A DNA stretch of 64,000 nt. Origin: Pseudorhodoplanes sp. (GTDB lineage: Bacteria > Pseudomonadota > Alphaproteobacteria > Rhizobiales > Xanthobacteraceae). The position numbers and the translations under genes were made by a program. How positions within the stretch are numbered: the stretch's first letter is position 1; every line of letters begins with the position of its first letter. The stretch lies in the NCBI GenBank assembly GCA_022843165.1, contig JALHOD010000007.1, positions 67,101-131,100 of the forward strand. Reading direction: 5' to 3'. Below, piece by piece: positions 8,998 to 16,935 of the stretch. The notes beneath the pieces were generated by a model. It was not told where the DNA came from and searched no databases. It saw only the letters and a list, made by a program, of their open reading frames with translations.

Positions 8998-10416
8998 ATG
9001 AGCGCACAGCGCCCCATCCACATCGTCGGCGGCGGCTTGGCCGGCTCCGAGGCCGCCTGGCAGATCGCCGGGCGCGGGATCCCCGTTGTCCTGCACGAGA
9101 TGCGCCCGCTGCGCACCACAGCCGCCCACAAGACAGAGGGACTGGCCGAACTGGTCTGTTCCAACAGCTTTCGCTCCGACGATGCCGGCACCAATGCGGT
9201 CGGACTGCTGCACGCGGAAATGCGCCGGCTGGATTCGCTGATCATGCGCTGCGCCGACGCCCATCAGGTGCCGGCGGGCGGCGCGCTCGCGGTCGACCGC
9301 GAGGAATTCTCCAAAGCCGTGACCGCTGCCCTTGCCGGCCACCCGCTGATCACCGTCGCCCGCGGCGAGATCGACGGCCTGCCGCCCGCCGACTGGGAGC
9401 GGGTCATCATCGCCACCGGGCCGCTCACCTCGCCGCCGCTGGCCGAGGCCATCCGCAAGCTGAGCGGCGAAGATTCGCTCGCCTTCTTCGACGCCATCGC
9501 TCCGATCGTGCATCGCGACTCCATCGACATGAGCGTCGCCTGGTTCCAGTCGCGCTACGACAAGGCCGGTCCCGCCGGGACCGGCGCCGACTACATCAAC
9601 TGCCCGCTCGACCGCGCGCAATACGACGCCTTTGTCGATGCCTTGCTCGCCGCCGAGAAAGTGTCGTTCCACGAATGGGAAGCCGAAACGCCCTATTTCG
9701 ACGGCTGCCTGCCAATCGAGATCATGGCCGCGCGCGGGCGCGAAACCTTGCGGCATGGCCCGCTCAAGCCGTTCGGTCTCACCAACGAGCACAATCCGAC
9801 GGAAAAAGCCTATGCCGTCATCCAGCTCCGCCAGGACAACAAGCTCGGCACCCTGTTCAACATGGTCGGCTTCCAGACCAAGATGAAGCATGGCGAGCAG
9901 TTGCGCGTGTTCCGCACCATTCCGGGCCTCGAGAAGGCGGAATTCGCCCGGCTCGGCGGACTGCATCGCAACACCTTCCTGAATTCGCCGGTCCTGCTTG
10001 ACGGCAGCTTGCGCCTGCGGGCGCAGCCGCGTCTGCGCTTTGCCGGACAGATCACCGGCTGCGAGGGCTATGTCGAATCCGCGGCGATCGGGCTGTTGGC
10101 CGGACGCTTCGCCGCCGACGAACAGGAGGCGCAGCCAGTCAGCCTTCCACCTGCGACCACGGCAATGGGCGCGCTGCTCAGCCATATCACCGGCGGGCAT
10201 GTCCAGACCATCGATGCCGGACCGCGCTCCTTCCAGCCCATGAATGTCAATTTCGGCCTGTTTCCGCCGCTGGCGCGCGCGCCCATCACTGGCGACGACG
10301 GCAAGAAGCTGCGCGGAGCCGAGAAAACGATAGCCAAGAAACGCGCGCTCAGCGCCCGCGCCCTCGGTGACCTCGATCGCTGGATCGCCGGCGGCGACCG
10401 CGTCGCCGCCGCATAG
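8998..10416 (+). CDS. trmFO: folate/FAD-dependent tRNA m5U54 methyltransferase TrmFO
   Basis: A 472-residue GidA-like flavoprotein that methylates U54 of the tRNA T-loop using methylenetetrahydrofolate as carbon donor. The FAD-binding [11 protein letters not shown] lies at residues 11-21. The catalytic cysteine is expected at Cys54 ([10 protein letters not shown]), with a second cysteine in [14 protein letters not shown]. The family markers [12 protein letters not shown] and [10 protein letters not shown] are present. The length matches the family (about 440-475). The ribosome site is weak. The kinase-like gene follows 45 bases later and may be cotranscribed. Confidence 0.96.
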   Translation: MSAQRPIHIVGGGLAGSEAAWQIAGRGIPVVLHEMRPLRTTAAHKTEGLAELVCSNSFRSDDAGTNAVGLLHAEMRRLDSLIMRCADAHQVPAGGALAVDREEFSKAVTAALAGHPLITVARGEIDGLPPADWERVIIATGPLTSPPLAEAIRKLSGEDSLAFFDAIAPIVHRDSIDMSVAWFQSRYDKAGPAGTGADYINCPLDRAQYDAFVDALLAAEKVSFHEWEAETPYFDGCLPIEIMAARGRETLRHGPLKPFGLTNEHNPTEKAYAVIQLRQDNKLGTLFNMVGFQTKMKHGEQLRVFRTIPGLEKAEFARLGGLHRNTFLNSPVLLDGSLRLRAQPRLRFAGQITGCEGYVESAAIGLLAGRFAADEQEAQPVSLPPATTAMGALLSHITGGHVQTIDAGPRSFQPMNVNFGLFPPLARAPITGDDGKKLRGAEKTIAKKRALSARALGDLDRWIAGGDRVAAA

Positions 10417-10461
10417 CGCCTTGTCCCTGCGCGCCCGCGCCATGCTAGAAGCCTCGCACTC

Positions 10462-11535
10462 ATGACCTTGCACGAGAACCTCCCCTCCGAAGCCGAAGGC
10501 CGCTTCCGCAGCGACGTCGTGCTGAAGCAGGACGTCTTCAGCACGGTGGAGCGCGGCTTTTTCAAGGGCCCGAACGGCGAAGTCGAATCCGTGATGCGGC
10601 GGATCGATCTGGTGCCGTGGTGGAGCTACGGCATTGCGCGCCACTTTCTCAAACGCGAGGCGCGGGCGCTGGCGATCGCCGGCCGCCTGAAGATCGCGCC
10701 GGAATTGCTGTTCCAGGGCAAGCGCGTGCTGTTCCGCGGCTGGATCGAGGCGCTGCCGCTGCATATCGCCAGACCCGAGGGCGATCTCGCCTATTTCCGC
10801 TCCGCCAAGCGAGCCTTGCGCGCCCTGCATCGCAAGAACGTCACCCACAACGATCTGGCCAAGGAGCAGAACTGGCTGCGCACGCCGCAGGGCGAGGCCA
10901 TGCTGACCGATTTCCAGCTCGCCACCTGTTTCACCGGCCGTCATGCGCTGTTCCGGCTCGCCGCCTATGAGGACCTGCGCCATCTGCTCAAGCACAAGCG
11001 CCGCTACGCGCCCGACAGCCTGACGCCGGTGGAAAAGCGCGTGCTGGCCAAGAAGAGCCTGCCGACCCGGATCTGGATGGCCACCGGCAAGCGGGTCTAT
11101 TACTGGATCACCCGCGGTCTGCTGAATTTCACCGACCGCGAAGGCGGCGGCCCGCGTCTGGTCAATGACGCGCCGGTGCTGATGAGCAAACTCAAGGAAC
11201 ATATCAGTGTGCGCGACGCCGCCATCGTCGCTTTCCCGGACCGCCGCACCGGCACCGGCCTGTATGCCTTCGTCGAGACCGACCAGCGCTCCGACGAAAT
11301 CTTCGTCGCCTATCTGGCCAGCATTCCGGACGGCGTGAAAGCGCCGGAGCGTCTGCAGATCGTGGAGCAGTTGCCGCGCAAGGCCGACGGCGAGATCCGC
11401 ACCGACATCCTGCAGCTGATCGCCATGAACCAGATCGATCTGATTGATCCGCTGATTGCCGGCGACGCCGAAAAGGATCTGGTGGCGCGCATCGTCGCCG
11501 GGCGGCGCAATCTGCGCGACCGCTTCGCCTTCTGA
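10462..11535 (+). CDS. RIO/LPS-kinase-like protein fused to an acyl-adenylate-enzyme C-terminal domain
   Basis: A 357-residue protein in two parts. Residues about 30-180 form a small kinase-like fold: catalytic loop HNDLAKEQNWL (His129, Asp131, Asn137) and LTDFQLA, where DFQ (150-152) stands in for DFG. Residues about 240-325 resemble the C-terminal subdomain of AMP-forming acyl-CoA synthetases (ISVRDAAIVAFPD, then VEQLPRKADGEIRTD). In those enzymes the last motif is LPRTATGKIxR, and the catalytic Lys is Glu311 here, so adenylation chemistry is not expected. A kinase whose target relates to lipid or LPS metabolism is possible. It follows trmFO and converges with the NDUFAF6-like gene. Confidence 0.75.
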   Translation: MTLHENLPSEAEGRFRSDVVLKQDVFSTVERGFFKGPNGEVESVMRRIDLVPWWSYGIARHFLKREARALAIAGRLKIAPELLFQGKRVLFRGWIEALPLHIARPEGDLAYFRSAKRALRALHRKNVTHNDLAKEQNWLRTPQGEAMLTDFQLATCFTGRHALFRLAAYEDLRHLLKHKRRYAPDSLTPVEKRVLAKKSLPTRIWMATGKRVYYWITRGLLNFTDREGGGPRLVNDAPVLMSKLKEHISVRDAAIVAFPDRRTGTGLYAFVETDQRSDEIFVAYLASIPDGVKAPERLQIVEQLPRKADGEIRTDILQLIAMNQIDLIDPLIAGDAEKDLVARIVAGRRNLRDRFAF

Positions 11536-11542
11536 TATTCTG

Positions 11543-12268
11543 TCAGAGATAACCCGCCAGATTTTTCGACGCGCGCCAGAGAATCCATTGCCGCCGCCAT
11601 TGCGGCAGATCGGGCGACTGGCCTTTTTCCATCAATGCGAGTCTGGCGTTCACCAGCGCCAGCGTGAGAAACGCGGGAAGGATGTGCTGCGGCACGGAAC
11701 CGATCAGGCTGCGCGTCTGCTTCAGGCTGTCGCGGGCCGCGCCCAGGACATGGCCGGCGTAACGATGCGATCCTGATTCCGCATCGACGACGACGGCAAG
11801 CGCCGCAGCCTCGGCGACCGGACCGATCTCGGTGTCCCGGCCGCCGTTCAGAATCCGGCCCGCCAGGGAGAAGACGACTCCCGCGGTCTTGCGCGCAAAA
11901 TCATCGAGGACATCAAGTCCTCGCAGCGGCTCCTCATAGAGCCGCGCCCGGCGCGCCGCGATCAGCGCCAGAACGTGATCCTGCGGCAATCCAAACCGCT
12001 GCACCGTGTCGACAAAAGCGGCAGCCACCGGATGTCCCGCGGTCTGTTCCGGCGTCTGTCCGGTGATGGCGTCGTGCCACCATTGCAGCCGGATTTCGCC
12101 GGCCAGCGGTTCGCTCACCCGCAATGCCACGCGCGCGGTTTCCAGGTCGAAGGCCTGGAGCGCGAACAGGCCCGGGCGAGAGTCCGCGGGCGCGAACAGG
12201 GTGGCGAGATAGCGGTCCTTGTCCTCATCGCGCAGGAGCTTTTCGCAATAGGCATAGGCGTCGAGCAT
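11543..12268 (-). CDS. squalene/phytoene synthase-fold protein, NDUFAF6-like
   Basis: A 241-residue protein of the squalene/phytoene synthase family. The two aspartate-rich prenyl-diphosphate motifs are degenerate: the first region reads ALQAFDLETARV and the second FARKTAGVVF rather than a DxxxD pattern. That fits the NDUFAF6 branch, whose mitochondrial members assist respiratory complex I assembly, rather than carotenoid synthesis. No other carotenoid gene is nearby. It lies 25 bases after the Mth938-domain gene, whose mitochondrial relative NDUFAF3 is also a complex I assembly factor, which supports this reading. Confidence 0.78.
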   Translation of the reverse strand: MLDAYAYCEKLLRDEDKDRYLATLFAPADSRPGLFALQAFDLETARVALRVSEPLAGEIRLQWWHDAITGQTPEQTAGHPVAAAFVDTVQRFGLPQDHVLALIAARRARLYEEPLRGLDVLDDFARKTAGVVFSLAGRILNGGRDTEIGPVAEAAALAVVVDAESGSHRYAGHVLGAARDSLKQTRSLIGSVPQHILPAFLTLALVNARLALMEKGQSPDLPQWRRQWILWRASKNLAGYL

Positions 12269-12293
12269 CCGCGACTTTAACTCCGCCGGTGCT

Positions 12294-12677
12294 TCAATCC
12301 ACCGCGATCAGACCGGCCGCGACCTGACGGCCCTCGCCCAGCAGGATGTTGTAGGTGTTGGCGGCCTGCCCCGTGCTCATGATCTCGGCGTTGATCTTCA
12401 GATCGCGGAACCGCCAGAGCAAGGCATCCGGCAGAGCAACCCGCGTGCGTCCGGTGCCCAGCATGAAAAGGCCGATCTGCCCGGCATCGGCAAACACCCG
12501 TTCCAAGGCCTGCTCGTCAATCTGCGCCGGATCGCTCACCGTCCAGCCCCAGATCCCGCTTGGCAGACACAGCAACGAACCGCGATGCGACATTCCGGCG
12601 AACCGGAATCCGCCCTTGCCATAGGAGTCGATCTCGACGGGACGCGGAAAATGCGGCTGCTGCGCCGGCGCGATCAC
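12294..12677 (-). CDS. Mth938-like (DUF498) domain protein, NDUFAF3-like
   Basis: A 127-residue protein with the Mth938 fold signature: IDSYGKGGFRFAGMSHRGS, then GLFMLGTGRTRVALPDAL and a STGQAANTYNILLGEGRQV tail. Mitochondrial relatives (NDUFAF3) are assembly factors for complex I. The bacterial function is not settled. It follows secF by six bases and precedes the NDUFAF6-like gene, so it belongs to the yajC-secD-secF transcript. Confidence 0.88.
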   Translation of the reverse strand: MIAPAQQPHFPRPVEIDSYGKGGFRFAGMSHRGSLLCLPSGIWGWTVSDPAQIDEQALERVFADAGQIGLFMLGTGRTRVALPDALLWRFRDLKINAEIMSTGQAANTYNILLGEGRQVAAGLIAVD

Positions 12678-12683
12678 GAGCGC

Positions 12684-13661
12684 TCAGCGCTTGGCGGGTT
12701 TAGCGCGTGTCATCTCGACCTCGAATTTTGCCGGTGCGCCTTCGCTTGATTCCTGGCGGCCATAGCCGACGCCGAAATAGATCAGCAACGGAGCAGCGAT
12801 GAAGATCGAGGTATAGGTGCCGACCAGCACCACGCCGAACAGCATGGTCGCCGAGAAACTGTGAATGGCGTTGCCTCCGAAGAAGAACAGCGCCAGCAAG
12901 GCGAGCGTCACCGTGACGTGGGTGATGATCGAGCGCGACAAGGTCGAATTGATCGAGACGTTGAGGATGTCGGCGATCGGCATCTTCTTGTAGCGGCGCA
13001 AAATCTCGCGGATGCGGTCATAGATCACGACCGTGTCGTTGAGCGAATAGCCGAGAATGGTCAGCAGGGCCGCGATCGATGTTAGATCGAAATCGATCTG
13101 GAACAGCGACATGAAACCGATGGTTAGCACCAGATCGTGCACGTTGGCGATCATGGCGCCGAGCGCGAATTGCCACTCGAAGCGGAACCACAGATAGATC
13201 AGGATGCCGAGGATCGCCAGCATCAGTCCGATCATGCCATAGGCCAGCAATTCCGTGGAGACCCGCGGCCCAACGACTTCGATGCGTCGATAGTCGACGG
13301 AATCGCCGAGCGCCGCCCGCACCTTGCCGACCGCTTCCTGCTGCGCCGCATCGCCGCCTGGCTGCTGCGGAACGCGGATCAGCACATCGGTTGGATTGCC
13401 GAATTGCTGGAGCTGAACGTCGCCCAGATTGAGCGTGCCCATGGTGGCGCGCATCTTTGCGAGATCGGCCGGCCCGGTCTTGGATTGCACCTCCACCAAC
13501 GTGCCGCCGACGAAATCGACGCCGAAATTCAGGCCATGCGTGAAAAACAGCAGCATGGCGATCAGCGAGAGCACGGCCGACACCGGGAAACTGATGCGCC
13601 GGAAGCGCATGAAATCGAACTTGGTGTCGTCCGGAACGATGCGGAGAAGCGGGATGCGCAA
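12684..13661 (-). CDS. secF: protein translocase subunit SecF
   Basis: A 325-residue inner-membrane RND-like protein that, with SecD, pulls secreted chains across the membrane using the proton gradient. The N-terminal segment PDDTKFDFMRFRR, the first membrane helix, the periplasmic domain opening GVDFVGGTLVEV and five more helices (with YSLNDTVVIYDRIRE) are present. Translation appears to begin at TTG (13661-13659); the next ATG, at codon 18, would remove the conserved start. It lies 26 bases after secD. Confidence 0.96.
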   Translation of the reverse strand: MRIPLLRIVPDDTKFDFMRFRRISFPVSAVLSLIAMLLFFTHGLNFGVDFVGGTLVEVQSKTGPADLAKMRATMGTLNLGDVQLQQFGNPTDVLIRVPQQPGGDAAQQEAVGKVRAALGDSVDYRRIEVVGPRVSTELLAYGMIGLMLAILGILIYLWFRFEWQFALGAMIANVHDLVLTIGFMSLFQIDFDLTSIAALLTILGYSLNDTVVIYDRIREILRRYKKMPIADILNVSINSTLSRSIITHVTVTLALLALFFFGGNAIHSFSATMLFGVVLVGTYTSIFIAAPLLIYFGVGYGRQESSEGAPAKFEVEMTRAKPAKR

Positions 13662-13687
13662 GGCGGTTCTCTATCTGTGTCTGTGCG

Positions 13688-15295
13688 TCAGATCGGCACG
13701 GTCTGGGGACGCCACCAGCGGACCCAGGTGGCGACGAGCAATCGCGTGAGCGTGAAGGCGGTGAAAACCGTGGTGATGATTCCGATGCCGAAGGTCACCG
13801 CGAAACCACGCACCGGCCCGGTGCCGATATAGAACAGCACGGCGGCGGCGATGAAGGTGGTGATGTTGGAATCCATGATCGTCGCCAGCGCGCGCGTGAA
13901 TCCGGCGTCGATGGCATTGATCGCGGTCCGTCCGGCGCGCACCTCTTCGCGGATGCGCTCATAGATCAGCACGTTGGAATCGACCGCGATGCCGACCGTC
14001 AGCACAATGCCGGCGATGCCGGGCAAGGTCAGCGTGGCATTGAGCAGCGACAGGATGCCGAAAATCATGGCGACGTTGATGGCCACCGCGATGTTGGCGA
14101 ACAGGCCGAACAGGCCATAGGTCGCGAACATAAAGATGATGACCAGCAGCGATCCGATCCAGGCGGCGCGGGTGCCCTTCTCGATCGAGTCCTGGCCAAG
14201 GCCGGGGCCGACGGTGCGTTCTTCGATGATGGTGAGAGGCGCGGGCAGCGCACCGGCGCGCAACAGGATGGCGAGATCGTTGGCCGCCTGAACGGTGAAA
14301 TTGCCGGAAATCTGGCCGGAGCCGCCGGTGATCGGCTCGCGGATCACCGGTGCCGAGATCACCTCGTTGTCGAGGATGATGGCGAAGGGCCGCCCCACAT
14401 TCTCCTGCGTCGCCTGCGCGAAGCGGCGTGCGCCGTTGTTGTTGAATCGGAAGGTGACGATCGGCTCGCTGGTGCGCTGGTCGAAGCCGGGCTGGGCGTC
14501 GGTCAGGTCCTCGCCCGACACCACGATCCGCTTCTCGATCAGATAGGGCTGCTTGTTCTCGGCGCTGGAGCCGAGAAGAATTTCGGATTCGGGCGGGATC
14601 CGGCCCTGCTGCGCCTGATCGACCGGAACGGACAAATCGACCATGCGGAAGGTGAGCTTGGCGGTCTTGCCCAGCAACTCCTTCAGACGCGAAGGATCCT
14701 GCAGACCGGGCACCTGCACCAATACGCGATCCACGCCCTGACGCGCAATCGACGGCTCGACTGTGCCGAGCTCGTTGACGCGGCGTTCGATGATCTGGAT
14801 CGATTGCTCGACCGATTGCCGGATGCGTTCGACCAGCGCCGGCTCGGTGACGGTCAGCCGGAACACCCCGTTGCCGGCATCGACCACGTCGACGCTGCGC
14901 TGGCCGGTGGCGGCAAGAATGCCGCCGAGCGGCTGCGACAATTCCTGGAATTTCTGCAGCGCCAGCTTGGGATCGACCCCCTCGCGGATGCGGAATTCGA
15001 CGGTGTTGCCGCGGATGGCGGCGGCGGCGGGGCTGCCGAGCTTGTTCTCGCGCACCACCCGGCGCACGTCGTCACGCAGGGTTTCGATCTTCTCCTTGCG
15101 AACGGCGTTGGAATCCACCTCCAGCAGGATGTGCGAGCCGCCCTGCAGGTCGAGGCCGAGCACGATGTGACGCTGCGCCCATTTCGGCCAGCTCTTCACA
15201 ACGCTTTCAGGAAAAAGATTGGGGACCGCGAACAGGCAGACCAGCAACACGGTCGCCAGAATCGCCGTTATCTTCCATCGCGAAATATACAGCAT
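13688..15295 (-). CDS. secD: protein translocase subunit SecD
   Basis: A 535-residue partner of SecF with an N-terminal membrane helix, the D1 motif GLDLQGGSHILLEVD, a large periplasmic P1 region and a C-terminal membrane block containing VGIAVDSNVLIYERIREE. The length is typical for alphaproteobacterial SecD. It lies between yajC and secF in the conserved order. The P1 head captures emerging preproteins and SecDF movements use proton influx. Confidence 0.97.
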   Translation of the reverse strand: MLYISRWKITAILATVLLVCLFAVPNLFPESVVKSWPKWAQRHIVLGLDLQGGSHILLEVDSNAVRKEKIETLRDDVRRVVRENKLGSPAAAAIRGNTVEFRIREGVDPKLALQKFQELSQPLGGILAATGQRSVDVVDAGNGVFRLTVTEPALVERIRQSVEQSIQIIERRVNELGTVEPSIARQGVDRVLVQVPGLQDPSRLKELLGKTAKLTFRMVDLSVPVDQAQQGRIPPESEILLGSSAENKQPYLIEKRIVVSGEDLTDAQPGFDQRTSEPIVTFRFNNNGARRFAQATQENVGRPFAIILDNEVISAPVIREPITGGSGQISGNFTVQAANDLAILLRAGALPAPLTIIEERTVGPGLGQDSIEKGTRAAWIGSLLVIIFMFATYGLFGLFANIAVAINVAMIFGILSLLNATLTLPGIAGIVLTVGIAVDSNVLIYERIREEVRAGRTAINAIDAGFTRALATIMDSNITTFIAAAVLFYIGTGPVRGFAVTFGIGIITTVFTAFTLTRLLVATWVRWWRPQTVPI

Positions 15296-15358
15296 GACCT
15301 TCGACCGTTAGGACGCCGGCAGCCCATGAGGGCCGCGCCCGCGCCAGCCTGCGTGCAA

Positions 15359-15688
15359 TCAGCCTTCGTCCTTGACCGGCTCACTCTTGGCGCGGACCTC
15401 GGCAATCATCTGACGCATTTGGCGAATGCGGATGCCTTCCGCAAGCTCGACCTCGATCTGCTCGTCGTCGATCACCTTGGTGACCTTGCCCACCAGCCCG
15501 CCGGAGGTCACGACCGTGTCGCCGCGGCGCACATTCTTGACCATTTCCTGATGCTGCTTGACCCGCTTCTGCTGGGGCCGGAGGATCAGGAAATACATGA
15601 TGACGAAGATGAGAACGAAAGGCAGCAGCGACATCAGCATGCCGCCGTCGCCACCGGCAGATTGCGCATAAGCAGGCGTGATCAGCAT
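15359..15688 (-). CDS. yajC: preprotein translocase subunit YajC
   Basis: A 109-residue membrane protein with one helix (LMSLLPFVLIFVIMYFLIL) followed by RPQQKRVKQHQEM and a small cytoplasmic barrel (VRRGDTVVTSGGLVGKV). It associates with SecDF. The start at 15688 was chosen because GAGG precedes it and MLITPAYAQ matches family starts; upstream in-frame codons give Arg-rich sequence. The 63-bp gap to secD holds no gene. Confidence 0.95.
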   Translation of the reverse strand: MLITPAYAQSAGGDGGMLMSLLPFVLIFVIMYFLILRPQQKRVKQHQEMVKNVRRGDTVVTSGGLVGKVTKVIDDEQIEVELAEGIRIRQMRQMIAEVRAKSEPVKDEG

Positions 15689-15881
15689 CGAACGGCCTCG
15701 TTTTGAGTGTGTCGTTCGGCGCGACCAGCCGCGACCGAAAGCGGCGCGGACTATACCGGCCACGGCCCCAATTGCAACTTAGCGCGGCGCCGCAGAGGGT
15801 TGACCGTAAACCTCTGAAATTGCTGTCTTGCAGCCCCCGTTCCGCCCCGCTAAGGGGAGCCGGCCAAGGATCGATCCGCCC

Positions 15882-16826
15882 ATGCGCAAGCCCAAATCCA
15901 AGCCCAAGGCCAAGGCCAAATCCGCCCCCCGCACGCCCGCTGCGGGCGGCTCCCGGGCGGCCGCGGCGCTGGCCGACCCGGTGACGCTGGAGCGCATCGC
16001 CGGCGCGCTGGAGCGGCTGGCGCCGCCTGCGGCGCGGGTTCCCGACCTGGCCAAGGCGGATGCCTTCGTCTGGCACGCCGAGGGCAGCCGGCTGGTGCCG
16101 GTGCCGCACGTCAACCGCGTGGAAATGGCCCTGCTCAAGGGCATCGACCGCATGCGCGACGTGCTGGTGGAAAATACCGAGCGCTTTGCGCGCGGCCTGC
16201 CCGCCAACAACGCGCTGCTCTGGGGCGCGCGCGGCATGGGCAAGTCGTCGCTGGTCAAGGCCGCGCATGCCGCCGTCAATGCGCAGCTCGGCGGCAAGAC
16301 CGGACGGCTCAAGCTGATCGAAATCCATCGCGAGGACATCGAGAGCCTGCCGGTGCTGATGGCGGTGCTCCGCGAGACGCCCTACCGCTTCATCGTGTTC
16401 TGCGACGACCTCTCCTTCGACGGCGAGGACACGACCTACAAGTCGCTCAAGGCGGTGCTGGAGGGCGGCATCGAGGGCCGCCCGGACAACGTCATCCTCT
16501 ACGCCACGTCAAACCGCCGCCATCTGATGTCGCGCGACATGATCGAGAACGAGCGCTCGACTGCGATCAATCCGGGCGAAGCGGTCGAGGAGAAGGTGTC
16601 GCTGTCGGACCGTTTCGGGCTGTGGCTCGGCTTCCACAAATGCAGCCAGGACGAATTCCTGGCGATGGTGGACGGCTATGTGAAGCATTTCAAAATACCG
16701 GTCGCGGCCGATGACATGCGGCGCGAAGCGCTGGAATGGTCGACCACGCGCGGTTCGCGCTCCGGCCGCGTGGCGTGGCAATATATCCAGGATGTGGCCG
16801 GCCGGCTCGGCGTCAGGCTCGGCTGA
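15882..16826 (+). CDS. DUF815 family P-loop ATPase
   Basis: A 314-residue AAA-like ATPase. A Lys/Pro/Ala-rich disordered N-terminus (about 35 residues) precedes Walker A GARGMGKSSLV and Walker B FIVFCDDLSF; a sensor-like YATSNRRHLMSRDM segment follows. Members are widespread and uncharacterised but look like DnaA/DnaC-type remodelling ATPases. The ATG follows AAGGA at somewhat long spacing; an upstream TTG at 15828 was rejected. It is divergent from yajC, a common pairing. A palindromic repeat follows its stop. Confidence 0.88.
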   Translation: MRKPKSKPKAKAKSAPRTPAAGGSRAAAALADPVTLERIAGALERLAPPAARVPDLAKADAFVWHAEGSRLVPVPHVNRVEMALLKGIDRMRDVLVENTERFARGLPANNALLWGARGMGKSSLVKAAHAAVNAQLGGKTGRLKLIEIHREDIESLPVLMAVLRETPYRFIVFCDDLSFDGEDTTYKSLKAVLEGGIEGRPDNVILYATSNRRHLMSRDMIENERSTAINPGEAVEEKVSLSDRFGLWLGFHKCSQDEFLAMVDGYVKHFKIPVAADDMRREALEWSTTRGSRSGRVAWQYIQDVAGRLGVRLG

Positions 16827-16833
16827 TTATTTC

Positions 16834-16923
16834 CGTCATGGCCGGTTCCTGAGCGGACATCCACGCCCCCACTTGGAGGGTGTCAAAGGCGTGGCGGGCC
16901 GGGATCAAGTCCCGGCCATGACG
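16834..16923. repeat. 90-bp palindromic intergenic repeat, family A copy 1
   Basis: The ends are CGTCATGGCCGG (16834-16845) and its exact complement CCGGCCATGACG (16912-16923); an inner stem pairs CCACGCC (16861-16867) with GGCGTGG (16888-16894). The same outer sequence recurs at 21800-21889. It lies between two convergent genes, where such REP-like elements often sit. Confidence 0.85.
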
Positions 16924-16935
16924 AATTCGGAAGAA

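Noticed and set aside
8989-11202. Long minus-strand open frame opposite trmFO and the kinase-like gene
   Set aside because: The translation is low-complexity Ala/Gly/Arg/Gln with no motif, while the plus strand encodes recognisable proteins.
11527-11548. Short dyad between the convergent kinase-like and NDUFAF6-like genes
   Set aside because: Only five paired bases and no T-tract; too weak to call a terminator.
11543-12268. Carotenoid or hopanoid biosynthesis assignment for the synthase-fold gene
   Set aside because: Catalytic aspartate motifs are missing and no crt or hpn genes are nearby; the context favours an assembly-factor role.
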